Positions 52,308-63,355 of a DNA stretch of 64,000 nt are shown here, piece after piece. The position numbers were made by a program, and so were the translations under genes. The notes beneath the pieces were generated by a model. The model made no database searches. It was not told the origin of the DNA and was given only the letters and a program-made list of their open reading frames with translations. The stretch is from Frigidibacter sp037095735. Lineage in GTDB: Bacteria; Pseudomonadota; Alphaproteobacteria; Rhodobacterales; Rhodobacteraceae. Positions within the stretch are counted from its first letter, which is position 1. Each line of letters starts with the position of its first letter. The stretch lies in NCBI RefSeq assembly GCF_037095735.1, contig NZ_JBAWKD010000001.1:620001-684000 (forward strand), in the 5' to 3' direction.

Positions 52308-52823
52308 CTATCCGCGTCCCACCAGCGGCATATGCGTCGCCAGGACCATGACAGATTGGACGTTCGCGTCTCGGGTGAGCCGGTCCATGAACAGGACCGT
52401 CTCGGTGACGTTTCGGACCTCCATCGTCGGTTCTATGAGCGTTTCACCGTTCGGCTGGAGGATGCCTCGCTGCATCCTCTCCGCGCGCGACGTCGCAGCA
52501 TTTCCGATGTCTATCTGGCCACAGGCGATACCGAACTTGCGCCCATCAAGGCTGATCGACTTCGTAAGACCGGTGATTGCATGTTTGGTCGCGGTATACG
52601 GTGCGCTGTCAGGACGGGGCGCATGCGCGGACACGGAGCCATTGTTGATGATCCGTCCGCCTTGAGGGATCTGATCCTTCATCATGCGGAACGCGGCTTG
52701 GGCGATCAGGAAACTGCCGGTCAGATTGACATCCACCACATTCCGCCAAGTTTCTGGTTCCAAGTCTTCGAAGGCGACGTCGGGGGCGTTAATGCCAGCG
52801 TTATTGAAGACCAGATCGATACG

Positions 52824-52831
52824 GCCAAAGC
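52824..52831. repeat. 8-bp target-site duplication, left copy
   Basis: GCCAAAGC immediately outside the left end of the insertion element. The identical octamer is at 54232-54239 beyond the right end. Eight bases is the usual duplication length for IS256-family elements. Confidence 0.88.
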
Positions 52832-54231
52832 GGTGACGTCCCTGGGCGTGGTGTAGCTGGCGGTGGCCATCGGGTTTCTCGGTAGGGTCGGGTTGCTGAC
52901 ATCGAGCCGGTGAACGCCACCGGTTCGAGAGAACCGGCGAGACCTGAACCGAGGGATGCCCCCGATGACCAAACCGATGATGGATCTCCGTGCGCTTGTC
53001 GAGAAGAGCGGCGATGCGGATCTGCTGCGCGAGATGATCGGCTTCGCCGCCGAGCGGCTGATGGAGCTGGAGGTCGGTGCCAAGACTGGTGCCGAGTATG
53101 GCGAGAAGAGCGGCGAGCGGCTGGCTCAGCGCAATGGCTACCGCGACCGGGATTGGCAGACCCGGGCCGGCAGCGTCGAGCTGCGCATCCCGCGCCTGAG
53201 GACCGGCTCCTACTTCCCCTCGTTTCTCGAGCCGCGGCGCTCGGTGGAGAAGGCGCTGACGGCCGTGATCCAGGAGGCTTACGTTCACGGAGTGTCGACG
53301 CGGTCGATGGACGACCTGGTGCAGGCGATGGGCGGGACCGGCATCTCCAAGAGTCAGGTCAGCCGGCTCTGCGAAGATATCGACGAGCGCGTCGACGCCT
53401 TCCTCACCCGACCGATCGAGGGCGAATGGCCCTATCTCTGGATCGATGCGACCTACCTGAAGGTGCGCCAAGGCGGCAGGATCGTGTCGGTAGCCGTCAC
53501 CATCGCCGTGGGGGTGAACACCGACGGTCGGCGCGAGGTTCTGGGCATGGCGATCGGTGCCTCCGAAGCCGAGCCTTTCTGGACTGCGTTCCTGCGTGAC
53601 CTCGTGCGCCGCGGCCTGGGCGGTGTGAAGCTGGTGGTCAGCGATGCGCACGAGGGCATCAAGGCCGCGACCGCGCGGGTGCTGTCCACCACCTGGCAGC
53701 GCTGCCGCGTCCACTTCCAGCGCAACGCTCTGGCCCATGCCGGCAAGAGCAGCCGAAGAGTGGTGTCGGCCTTCATCGCAACGGCCTTCGCTCAGCCGGA
53801 CCACGCCGCGGCCAAGGCCCAATGGCGGCTGGTGGCAGACCAGATGCGCCCGAAGCTGCCGAAGCTCGCCACGCTCATGGATACGGCCGAGGAGGATGTG
53901 CTGGCCTACATGACCTTCCCCGCCCAGCATCGCGCCAAGTTGCATTCGACCAATCCGATCGAGCGGCTCAACGGCGAGATCAAGCGCCGCACCGATGTCG
54001 TCGGCATCTTCCCGACCGAGGCCTCGATCCGCCGCCTGGTCGGGGCGATCCTGATGGAGCAGACCGAGGAATGGACCGTTCAGCGTGGTCGCTACCTGAC
54101 GCTGGAAACGCTCGCGCCCGTCTGCGATGATGCCATCGTCAGCCTGCCTGCGGCGCAGCGCGACTGACCTGCTCGGCCCGCATCAGAGCGCGAGGCCCGC
54201 CACCAGCTACACCACCAGCTGGGACATCATC
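52832..54231. mobile_element. IS256-family insertion sequence, complete, 1400 bp
   Basis: The ends are imperfect inverted repeats. The left end begins GGTGACGTCCC and the right end, read inward, begins GATGATGTCCC. Both share the inner block GTGGTGTAGCTGG, giving about 28 matches over 35 positions. One transposase gene fills the interior. Perfect octamer duplications flank it and the host SDR frame is restored on excision, so the element looks recent and potentially active. Confidence 0.92.
52956..54167 (+). CDS. IS256-family (Mutator-type) transposase
   Basis: A 403-residue DDE transposase. Catalytic residues are D164 in WIDATYLKV, D230 in VSDAHEGI and a Glu in NPIERLNGEIKRRT (E336 or E341), together with the family's C-x2-H pattern in RCRVHFQRN. 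The frame is intact. ATG at 52965 (MTKPMMDL) is an alternative start with better spacing from the GAGGG sequence. It catalyses movement of the surrounding 1400-bp element. Confidence 0.95.
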   Translation: MPPMTKPMMDLRALVEKSGDADLLREMIGFAAERLMELEVGAKTGAEYGEKSGERLAQRNGYRDRDWQTRAGSVELRIPRLRTGSYFPSFLEPRRSVEKALTAVIQEAYVHGVSTRSMDDLVQAMGGTGISKSQVSRLCEDIDERVDAFLTRPIEGEWPYLWIDATYLKVRQGGRIVSVAVTIAVGVNTDGRREVLGMAIGASEAEPFWTAFLRDLVRRGLGGVKLVVSDAHEGIKAATARVLSTTWQRCRVHFQRNALAHAGKSSRRVVSAFIATAFAQPDHAAAKAQWRLVADQMRPKLPKLATLMDTAEEDVLAYMTFPAQHRAKLHSTNPIERLNGEIKRRTDVVGIFPTEASIRRLVGAILMEQTEEWTVQRGRYLTLETLAPVCDDAIVSLPAAQRD

Positions 54232-54239
54232 GCCAAAGC
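54232..54239. repeat. 8-bp target-site duplication, right copy
   Basis: GCCAAAGC, identical to the left copy at 52824-52831. It falls in the codons for ..RFG of the disrupted SDR. Confidence 0.88.
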
Positions 54240-54539
54240 GCTGCTTAATCGCTTCGAACAGGCGCACCACGTCAGAAGGCACGGTCACGTCCGTGGACAA
54301 AGCCAATACCTGGCGCTCATCCGCTGCGGCGAGGCTTACAGTTTCATCGAGGGTGTGTTGGTGCCGCCCGGCCAGAACGACCGAGTAACCGGCAGCCAGC
54401 AACCCGATCGCCACTGCGCGACCGATCCCCGATCCGGCGCCCGTGACCAAAGCAACTCGATTGGGGATAGCAGTCAGCATTTTCGTCACCGATCGTTGTA
54501 AAGGTGAGTGCCCAGCGAGCACTCCCCATCTCGTGCTTC

Positions 54540-56075
54540 TCAGAGCAGATCGCCTTCCAGCAGTTCGGGCGGCAGGTTCTGGAAGGCCACGGGGCGCAGG
54601 AAGCGGCGGATCGACAGGGTGCCGACGCTCGTCGCGCCGAAGTTCGTGGAGGCCGGATAGGGCCCGCCATGGACCATCGAATCGACCACTTCCACCCCGG
54701 TCGGGAAGTTGTTGACCATCACCCGGCCCGCCTTGCGCTCCAGCACCGGCAACAGCGCCTTGGCGGCGGGGGTGTCGCCCTTGTCCATATGGATCGTCGC
54801 GGTCAGCTGACCCTCGAAGCCCTTGGCAAGATGCACCATTTCTTCCACGGACGTGGTGCGCACGACCAGTCCCAGCGGCCCGAAGACCTCTTCCCCCAGC
54901 GCGTGATCCTCGAGGAAAGCCTCCGAGGACACTTCATAAAGGTTCGGATTGGCCTCGCGCCCGGCGCTCTCGGTGGTGAAGACCGGCGTCACCGAATTGC
55001 GGGTGTCGAACCGCTCCTTGCCATCGCGATAGGCCTTGGCGATGCCGCCGGTGAGCATCTGCTGCCCGGCCACGCCCGCCAGCGCCTCGGCGGTCGCGGC
55101 GACGAAGGCGTCGCCCTCAGGCCCTTGAGGAACCACGGCAATCCCGGGGTTGGTGCAGAACTGGCCCGCGCCCATGGTGAGCGACCCGGCCCAGCCCTTG
55201 CCCATCTCGGCCCCGCGCGCGGCCAGTGCCTCGGGCAGGACGAACATCGGGTTGACGGACCCCAGCTCGCCGAAGAACGGGATCGGCTCCGGGCGGCTGG
55301 CGCACAGATCGAAGAGCGCGCGGCCCCCGCCGAGAGATCCGGTGAAGCCCACGGCCTTGATGAACGGGTTCGTCACCAGCGCCTCGCCGACCTTGCGGTT
55401 GCCGCCCTGGATCAGGCTGAACACGCCCGGATGGAGGCCGCAGGATTTCACAGCCGCCGCAACGGCTTCCGCGACGATCTCGCCAGTGCCGGGATGGGCC
55501 GAATGGCCCTTCACGACGACCGGACAGCCCGCCGCCAGAGCCGCCGCCGTGTCGCCACCCGCGGTCGAAAACGCCAGCGGGAAGTTCGAGGCGCCGAACA
55601 CCGCCACCGGCCCGATCGGGCGCTGCACCATGCGGATTTCGGGGCGCGCCGCGGGCTTGCGGTCGGGCTGCGCTGCATCGGTGCGCCGATCCAGATAGCC
55701 GCCATCGCGGATATGCTGCGCGAAGAGCCTCAACTGCCCAGTCGTGCGCCCGCGCTCACCCTGCAGACGCGCCTCCGGCAGTCCGGTCTCCTGCGAACCG
55801 ATCAGCGTGATTGCCTCCGCTCGCGCCTCGATCTCATCCGCGATGGCATCAAGGAAGGCCGCGCGCTCGTCCCGGGTCGAATAGCCAAAGGACCAGAACC
55901 CCTCTTCCGCCGCCGCGCAGGCCTCGTTCACCAGCTCGACTGTCCCGGTTGAAAACTCATGCACCGGCCCATGCGCCGGGTCCGACGAGAATTTGCCATC
56001 GGTCGCGACCCAATTGCCCGCGATCAGATGCTTCCCATGGGGAGTGAAGATGAAGCTGTTGTTTTCGATGTTCAT
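54540..56075 (-). CDS. NADP-type aldehyde dehydrogenase, 2,5-dioxovalerate (alpha-ketoglutarate semialdehyde) dehydrogenase-like
   Basis: A 511-residue ALDH. Features are FGASNFPLAFSTAGGDTAAA, the cofactor Lys in VVVKGHSAHPGTGE, the catalytic Glu in FFGELGSVNP and the nucleophile Cys in GAGQFCTNPG. The ASNFPLAFS and GHSAHP signatures are typical of alpha-ketoglutarate semialdehyde dehydrogenases that finish pentose and hexaric acid breakdown. Its ATG overlaps the stop of the upstream Ldh2-family gene by four bases. The GarD-like dehydratase at the window end supports a sugar-acid pathway. Confidence 0.88.
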   Translation of the reverse strand: MNIENNSFIFTPHGKHLIAGNWVATDGKFSSDPAHGPVHEFSTGTVELVNEACAAAEEGFWSFGYSTRDERAAFLDAIADEIEARAEAITLIGSQETGLPEARLQGERGRTTGQLRLFAQHIRDGGYLDRRTDAAQPDRKPAARPEIRMVQRPIGPVAVFGASNFPLAFSTAGGDTAAALAAGCPVVVKGHSAHPGTGEIVAEAVAAAVKSCGLHPGVFSLIQGGNRKVGEALVTNPFIKAVGFTGSLGGGRALFDLCASRPEPIPFFGELGSVNPMFVLPEALAARGAEMGKGWAGSLTMGAGQFCTNPGIAVVPQGPEGDAFVAATAEALAGVAGQQMLTGGIAKAYRDGKERFDTRNSVTPVFTTESAGREANPNLYEVSSEAFLEDHALGEEVFGPLGLVVRTTSVEEMVHLAKGFEGQLTATIHMDKGDTPAAKALLPVLERKAGRVMVNNFPTGVEVVDSMVHGGPYPASTNFGATSVGTLSIRRFLRPVAFQNLPPELLEGDLL

Positions 56076-57136
56076 TTGGCCTCCAGTTCTGTCATTCCGG
56101 CCGGGAGCGATACGCCAAGCGTCGCGCAACGCGCGGTGATCGTGTCGAGAAGTGCGGGCGTGACCTCGATCCCCTCGCGGCTCTGACGCGCGGCTTCCGC
56201 ATAAGCGCGCTCGCCGGGCAGGCGCACGGGGCGGTCGCCCGAGGGGCGGGCGGCGCGGCAGCGGCGGACAAGTTCGGTTGTTTCATCCAGGAAGGCTTCG
56301 CGGCCCGAGAACATCGCGGGATCTACGATCTGGAGGTAGACACCTTGGCCACCGCGCTGCTGCGGGTCGCGGCGACCGTGGCCGGACAGGGCCAACGAGA
56401 AGGCCTCCACCATCAGGCCGAAGCCGAAGCCCTTGTAGCCGAAGTCTAATCCGCCCAACGGCAGGATCGTGCCGGGCGGATCGGCCTCCATCACCTTCGG
56501 ATCGCGGGAGGGGTTCCCCACGCCGTCCAAAATCCAGTCGCCGGGCAGAGTCTCGCCCCGGCGCCCGAACCCGGCGATCATCGCGTTCGAAACCAAGGAC
56601 GTGCTTTGATCCATCAGCACCGGGTCGCCATGGGTCGGGATCGCCACCGCGATCGGGTTCGAGGTCAGCACCGGATCGGCCCCGCCGAAGGGCGCGACAG
56701 AGGCGACGCCTGGGTCGGTGACCATGAGCTGCGCCAACAGGCCACGTTCGCCAATACCCTTAAGGTAGGTCTGCAAGCTGCCGATATGCGAGCAATTGGC
56801 GATGGTTGCGGTGACGACGGGCTGGGTCTTCACCATCTCCAGTAGCCGCGCGATGGCCTGCTGCATCACCCAAGCGCCGGGCAGGCGCGGGGTGCGCCAG
56901 GCAAGATGGGCGGGGCCTTCGGAGAGCACCGCGATCTCGCCTTCGCGGGCGATCACGCCCGACGCGATGCGGTCGAGATACTGGGGCAGGAAGGCCACGC
57001 CATGGGTGTGATGGCCCATGAGATCGGTGGTGACCATGACCTCGGCCATCGCGCCCGCGCGGGGCTTCGGCAGCCCGGCAGCGGTCAGTAGATCGCGAGC
57101 GAGGGTTTCAAGCTCGGGGGCGGGGATCTTCGGCAT
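56072..57136 (-). CDS. malate/L-lactate dehydrogenase-family (Ldh2) oxidoreductase
   Basis: A 354-residue NAD(P)-dependent oxidoreductase of the Ldh2/YlbC/YiaK family, which reduces 2-keto acids. Conserved features are DLMGHHTHGVAFLPQY near the N-terminus, ANCSHIGSLQTYL, APFGGADPVLTSNPIAVAIPT and GGLDFGYKGFGFGLMVE. It is coupled to the aldehyde dehydrogenase gene and lies 9 bases after the ABC transporter ATPase gene. The substrate is likely a sugar-derived keto acid. Confidence 0.88.
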   Translation of the reverse strand: MPKIPAPELETLARDLLTAAGLPKPRAGAMAEVMVTTDLMGHHTHGVAFLPQYLDRIASGVIAREGEIAVLSEGPAHLAWRTPRLPGAWVMQQAIARLLEMVKTQPVVTATIANCSHIGSLQTYLKGIGERGLLAQLMVTDPGVASVAPFGGADPVLTSNPIAVAIPTHGDPVLMDQSTSLVSNAMIAGFGRRGETLPGDWILDGVGNPSRDPKVMEADPPGTILPLGGLDFGYKGFGFGLMVEAFSLALSGHGRRDPQQRGGQGVYLQIVDPAMFSGREAFLDETTELVRRCRAARPSGDRPVRLPGERAYAEAARQSREGIEVTPALLDTITARCATLGVSLPAGMTELEAK

Positions 57137-57145
57137 CGGGGGACC

Positions 57146-58794
<1,649 letters not shown>

Positions 58795-58798
<4 letters not shown>

Positions 58799-59709
58799 CC
58801 CTCGCTCCTCGTGAAGCGCCAGCGCTGGTTGGGGTCGGTCACCAGCCGCAGCCAGTTCGACAGCAGCGTCAGCGACAGGGTGGTCAGCATGATCGCGAGG
58901 CCGGGGAAGAAGGTGACCCACCAGGCCTGCGCGATGTAGGGGCGGCCCGCGGCGACCATCGCGCCCCAGGTGAAGTTCGGGGGTTGGATGCCGAGGCCGA
59001 GGAACGACAGGCCCGATTCCGCGATGATCACGGCGGCGAAATCGACCGAGGCGATGGTCAGCAGCGTCGGCGCGACCAGCGGCAGCAGGTGGTGGCGGGT
59101 GATCCAGCCTTCGGAGGCGCCCATCGCGCGGGCTGCGTTGACGAAGGGGCGGCGGCGCAGTTCCAGCACCTCGGCCCGGACGGTGCGCAGATAGACCGGG
59201 ATGCGGGTGATGGCGAGGACGATGACCAGGTTCACCGGACTCGGACCCAGCAGATAGAGAACGATCAGGGCGGTCAGCAGTGCCGGGAAGGACATGATCA
59301 CATCCGTCAGGCGCATGATGATGTCGCTCATCAGGCCCTGACGCAGGCCCACGAAGAGACCGAGCGTCGCGCCGATGGTGAGCGAGCAGAGCACGGCGGC
59401 GGTAGCGATGCCGAGCGTGGTGCGCGCGCCGGTGACGAGCCGGGCGAGCACGCTGCGCCCGAGGTTGTCGCCGCCCAGAAGATAGGCGAAGCCTTCGCCC
59501 AGCTGCGGGGCGGCATTGCGCATCGCCATGTTCACGCCGGTGGCCTGGGGTGCCATCAGTGCGGCACCAAGCGTGGCGGAGAAGGCGAGCAGGATCAGGA
59601 AGGCGCAGGCGGCAAGCGCCGGGCGGTCCTGGATCAGAGAGCCGAGGATGCGCGATGTCGAGGCGCGGGCGGGCTTTGCCATGGTCATGGGATGGTCGAT
59701 CTGGCTCAT
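58795..59709 (-). CDS. ABC transporter permease, DppC/OppC type
   Basis: A 304-residue inner-membrane permease with about six helices, an N-terminal OppC_N-like region, and the inner-membrane coupling motif ARAMGASEGWITRHHLLP. It is the partner of the DppB-type permease encoded upstream, whose stop it overlaps by four bases. Confidence 0.93.
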
Positions 59710-60617
59710 GCGAAACGGACCCTTGGATCGAGGAAGCGGTAGAGCAGGTCGATCCCGATGTTCAGGATCAGGATCGCGATGGCAGTCACCAGAATGGTCG
59801 CCTGGATCACTGCGAAATCGCGCTGCAAGATGGCGTTGATCATCACCCCGCCGATACCGGGCCAGCCGAAGATCGTCTCGACGATCACCGCGCCGTTGAT
59901 CAGGCTCGCCGCGATGTCTCCGGCGACGGTGATGACTGGCAGGGTGGAGTTGCGGAGCGCATGGACGAAGATCACCCGGCCTTCGGACGCGCCCTTGGAC
60001 CGGGCGGTCTTGGTGTAGGGCGCGGAGAGCGCCGCAATCATCGAGCCGCGCACGACCTGCACGAGCAGGCCGAAGGGGCGCAGGCCCAGCACGATCACCG
60101 GCAGGATCCAGGTGAGCGGCCCGCCCATGCCCGAGGTGGGCAGGATTTCCAGCCCGACCGAGAACACGAGCACCAGCGTAATCGCCACCCAGAAATCGGG
60201 AGCCGAGGCCCCGGCGAGCGAGGTGACGCCGATGGTGCGGTCGACCAGCCCCCGCGGGCGATAGGCCGCGAGCGAGCCTGCGACCACTGCGGCGGCGATG
60301 GCGATGGCAAGCGTCACCGCGGCGAGCTTCAGCGTAACCGGGAAGGCCTCGAGCGCCACGTCGATGGCCGGGCGCTGCTGGCGCAGCGAGGTGCCGAATT
60401 CGCCGGTGAATACGTCGCCCACGTAGCGCAGGAACTGCACCATCAGCGGTTGGTCGAAGCCGTTCTGCGCGGCAAAGGCGGCGCGGGCCTCGGGCGTCGC
60501 GTTGACGGGCAGGAACAAATAGGACGGGTCCCCGGTCAGGCGCGACAGGAAGAACACCAGCACCAGCAGGATCACGAGTGATAAAAGGGTCAGAAGAGAT
60601 CTTTTAAAGATAGCCAT
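59706..60617 (-). CDS. ABC transporter permease, DppB/OppB type
   Basis: A 303-residue permease with typical DppB features: N-terminal helix then FFLSRLTGDPSYLFLP, the coupling motif ARSKGASEGRVIFVHALRN and the ending DLLYRFLDPRVRFA. GGAGG lies 6 bases before the ATG. It is cotranscribed after the binding-protein gene with a 60-base gap. Confidence 0.93.
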   Translation of the reverse strand: MAIFKRSLLTLLSLVILLVLVFFLSRLTGDPSYLFLPVNATPEARAAFAAQNGFDQPLMVQFLRYVGDVFTGEFGTSLRQQRPAIDVALEAFPVTLKLAAVTLAIAIAAAVVAGSLAAYRPRGLVDRTIGVTSLAGASAPDFWVAITLVLVFSVGLEILPTSGMGGPLTWILPVIVLGLRPFGLLVQVVRGSMIAALSAPYTKTARSKGASEGRVIFVHALRNSTLPVITVAGDIAASLINGAVIVETIFGWPGIGGVMINAILQRDFAVIQATILVTAIAILILNIGIDLLYRFLDPRVRFA

Positions 60618-60677
60618 TTCGGCCTCCGTCTCGGGGACGAGGGTGCCGCGCGGATGAGACCCGCGCGGCGTGCAGGA

Positions 60678-62198
60678 TCACTCGGCGAGCTTCATGTCGG
60701 CGATGGCGATTTCGCTGTTGGCGGCGATCGTCGGCTTCCAGTCGACCCGGGGGCCGACGCGAGTGTAGCCGACCATGTGATACATGAAGACATCGGCAAC
60801 GAGATCGTCATGGATCCGGGCGAAAGCCTGCTTGAAAGCAGTTTCACGCTCGGCCCCGGTCGTGTTCTCGCCGGTGGCGATCAGCTTGTCGACCTCTTCG
60901 TCCCAGAGGCCCGAATTCACCCCATCGCTGTCGTATTTGTTGAAGAGTGTGAAGCTCGCATCGCCCAGCAGGTTGTCGTGCTGGTCTTGACCGAGCATCG
61001 GCACATTCGGCTCCGGGAAAGGGCGGTTCTGGTAGCGCAGCCAGTTGCCGGTGTCGAACATGCGGATGTTCACGTTCAGGCCGACCTCGGCCCACATCGC
61101 CTGCATGGCCTGCAGCATCTCTGCCGCGCCGACATAAATCCCGTCGCGGCCGATCAGGTCGATCTGGGTATCGACCGGGACACCATCGGCCTTCGCCTCC
61201 TCCAGAAGCGCCTTCGCGCCTGCCGGGTCATAGGCGAAGGGTCTCAGATCCGCGTCGTAGCCGAGCGTGTTCGGGGGAACGAGCTGTTCGGCCCGCGTCA
61301 CCTCATCACCCACGATCGGCTTCAGCGCGTCGAGATCCAGCGCCATGTTCAGCGCCTTGCGCACGCGCACGTCGTTCAGTGGCGCGGTGCTGGTATTGAT
61401 CCGCAGGCGCGTCGTCTCGCCGTTCGGATAGGCGAAGTCGATGTCGGGGTTGGTCGCATCGGTCGCGGCGATGATCAGCGCCACGTCGGCCTCGCCCTGA
61501 TCGACCATTGCGGCGCGGACGGCGGATTCGGAGCGCCAGACGAAGGTCGCCTTCGCCACCTGCGGCGCGTCGCCCCAATAACCATCGAGGCGATCCAGCG
61601 TTATGTCCTGCCCCGCGCGCCAGGTGCCGAGCGCATAGGGGCCGGTGCCGATCGGCGCGCGGCTTGCGCCCTTCACCTCCATCGAGGGCGAGGACATCTG
61701 CACCACGGTCAGCATCGTGGGCAGGATCGGTGAGGGTTTGGAACTAGTGATCTCGACCTCGGTCGGGGAGATCTCGGTCACGGTCAGATCGATACCGCCC
61801 AGTGTCTGCTGCTTGGTGTTGCAGACCATGTCGGTGCGGTCGAGCCGGGTGAAGGCTGCGATGACGGCCTTCGCATCGAAGGGTGTCCCGTCCGAAAACG
61901 TCACGCCCTCGCGCAGCTTGAAGCGCCAGGTGTCGGTGTCGATCTGATTCCATTCGGTGGCCAGAACCGGGATCACCTCGCCGTTCGACGGGTCGAGCCG
62001 GGTCAGCGGTTCGGTGATGTTGCGGATCACCACGCGGCCGATGCTCGAATGCTTCGCGTCGCAGGGTTCCAGCGATGGCGGCTCTTCCGGCAAGACGATG
62101 GTGACGGCACCGGTGCTCTGCGCCGCGACCGGCACGCCGGTCAGCGCGAACAGGATCAGGCCGAGCGCCGTGGCGCCCCGCAGATGCTGAAAAGTCAT
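60678..62198 (-). CDS. periplasmic substrate-binding protein, SBP_bac_5 family
   Basis: A 506-residue exported protein with signal peptide (hydrophobic GATALGLILFALTGVPVAAQ) and a family-5 solute-binding fold: NITEPLTRLDPSNGEV, WRFKLREGVTFSDGTPFDA, PIGTGPYALGTW and VRKALNMALDLDAL. Family 5 proteins usually bind peptides but several serve oligosaccharides or sugar acids. The enzymes downstream favour a sugar-acid or glycan-derived ligand here. ATG at 62198 is selected by GAGGGAGG just upstream. It is the first gene of the transporter-catabolic operon. Confidence 0.92.
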   Translation of the reverse strand: MTFQHLRGATALGLILFALTGVPVAAQSTGAVTIVLPEEPPSLEPCDAKHSSIGRVVIRNITEPLTRLDPSNGEVIPVLATEWNQIDTDTWRFKLREGVTFSDGTPFDAKAVIAAFTRLDRTDMVCNTKQQTLGGIDLTVTEISPTEVEITSSKPSPILPTMLTVVQMSSPSMEVKGASRAPIGTGPYALGTWRAGQDITLDRLDGYWGDAPQVAKATFVWRSESAVRAAMVDQGEADVALIIAATDATNPDIDFAYPNGETTRLRINTSTAPLNDVRVRKALNMALDLDALKPIVGDEVTRAEQLVPPNTLGYDADLRPFAYDPAGAKALLEEAKADGVPVDTQIDLIGRDGIYVGAAEMLQAMQAMWAEVGLNVNIRMFDTGNWLRYQNRPFPEPNVPMLGQDQHDNLLGDASFTLFNKYDSDGVNSGLWDEEVDKLIATGENTTGAERETAFKQAFARIHDDLVADVFMYHMVGYTRVGPRVDWKPTIAANSEIAIADMKLAE

Positions 62199-62322
62199 GT
62201 TCCCTCCCTCGGGCGGGCCTTGCCGCCGCTTTGGTTGCGCCTCCTCCAGACGCCGCAGCCGAAGCCGCTGAGGGGAAGCTAGACCCGCGACTGATTGCCG
62301 GTCCATTGCTTTGACTGATGCA

Positions 62323-62345
62323 ACTGATACACTTGCGGTATCAGT
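62323..62345. promoter_or_regulatory. LysR-type operator, copy 1
   Basis: ACTGATAC-ACTTGCG-GTATCAGT, a perfect 8-bp inverted repeat with a 7-base spacer. It lies 14 bases before the LysR ATG and about 125 bases upstream of the binding-protein gene, in their shared divergent region. A closely related copy occurs at 63263-63285. Confidence 0.72.
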
Positions 62346-62358
62346 CCGGGAGAGGCCG

Positions 62359-63267
62359 ATGTTTGAACTGAACCAGCTTCGCAGCTTCGTGGCGATCGCT
62401 ACCGAGATGAGCTTTCGCAGGGCAGCCGAGACGCTGAACATGACCCAGCCACCGTTGACCCGGCAAATCCAGCTGCTCGAACGCGACATCGGTGTCGATC
62501 TCTTTGACCGCAGCGGCCGGTCGATCCGGCTAACCGAGGCCGGGCGGCGGTTCCTGCCCGAAGCGCAGGATCTCTTGCGCCGGGCTGAAGCCGCAGCCCT
62601 GTCTGCGCGGCGGGCGCAGTCGGGGTTGGAGGGGAATGTCTCGCTTGCCTTCGTGCCGGTGGCGGCACTTGGGCTGTTACCGGTGATTATCGACACGGTG
62701 CGCCGGGCGCTTCCCGAGATCGATCTGGTGCTGAAGGAGATGCTGACCATCGACCAGGCAGAGGCGCTGCCTGCCGGTCAGATCGACCTTGGGGTCATGC
62801 GGCTGCCCCGCGACCGCAGTCGTCTACATGTCGCGCGGATCGTGCGCGAACCCTATATGCTGGCGCTACACCGCGACCATCCGCTGGCAGAGCGGCCGCG
62901 CTTCGCGCTCTCGGACCTGCATGGGCAGGACTTCATCATGTATGCGCCCTCGAACGGCTGGTATTCCTACGAGATGCTGAACAGCCTGTTCTTGTCGGAA
63001 GGCGTGCAACCGAACTACGTGCAGTTCCTCGGGCAGAGCATCACGCTCTTGTCGCTGGTCGATGCAGGCGAAGGGATCGCGCTGGTCCCGGAATCCTCGC
63101 GCCACATCCTGTTCCCGAATGTCGTGCTGCGGCCGATCGATCTGCCAGCCTATGCCTTCTCGGAATACTATCTGGCCTGGAGCCGGAGCCTGTCGCCGGA
63201 TGCGGCCGTGTTGCGGGTGCGAGATGAGCTTCTAAAGCTCTTCGGCGCGACGGTCGCGGCGGACTGA
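62359..63267 (+). CDS. LysR-family regulator of the sugar-acid locus
   Basis: A 302-residue LysR protein with N-terminal helix-turn-helix (MSFRRAAETLNMTQPPLTRQ, then LERDIGVDLF) and a substrate-binding domain. ATG at 62359 (MFELNQLRSF) is preceded by GGGAGAGG. The longer in-frame form would run through the operator. It is divergent from the transporter operon and upstream of the dehydratase gene. Matching operators on both sides suggest that it controls both units and itself. Confidence 0.92.
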   Translation: MFELNQLRSFVAIATEMSFRRAAETLNMTQPPLTRQIQLLERDIGVDLFDRSGRSIRLTEAGRRFLPEAQDLLRRAEAAALSARRAQSGLEGNVSLAFVPVAALGLLPVIIDTVRRALPEIDLVLKEMLTIDQAEALPAGQIDLGVMRLPRDRSRLHVARIVREPYMLALHRDHPLAERPRFALSDLHGQDFIMYAPSNGWYSYEMLNSLFLSEGVQPNYVQFLGQSITLLSLVDAGEGIALVPESSRHILFPNVVLRPIDLPAYAFSEYYLAWSRSLSPDAAVLRVRDELLKLFGATVAAD

Positions 63268-63285
63268 TATATTTTAGGTATCGGA
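63263..63285. promoter_or_regulatory. LysR-type operator, copy 2
   Basis: ACTGATAT-ATTTTAG-GTATCGGA has the same geometry and nearly the same half-sites as the copy at 62323-62345. It overlaps the stop codon of the LysR gene and lies about 70 bases before the dehydratase start, a good place to activate that gene. Confidence 0.65.
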
Positions 63286-63355
63286 CAATAGTCATCAAGA
63301 ATTGGACGTGAATTGATCCGGCGGGATAGCTCTGGCTTCACCGAAGCAAGAAGCG

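Larger units (their letters stand above)
52308..54480 (-). pseudogene. short-chain dehydrogenase/reductase gene disrupted by an IS element
   Basis: The 5' part (54480-54232) encodes the Rossmann start RVALVTGAGSGIGRAVA through IKQRFG. The 3' part (52823-52308) continues RIDLVFNNAGINAPD with the catalytic Ser in NNGSVSAHAPR and YTATK (YxxxK). The two parts are 249 and 516 bases, so removing the element and one target copy restores a single 254-codon frame. The intact protein would be a classical NAD(P)-dependent SDR. The substrate may be a sugar or sugar acid, judging by the neighbours. Confidence 0.88.
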
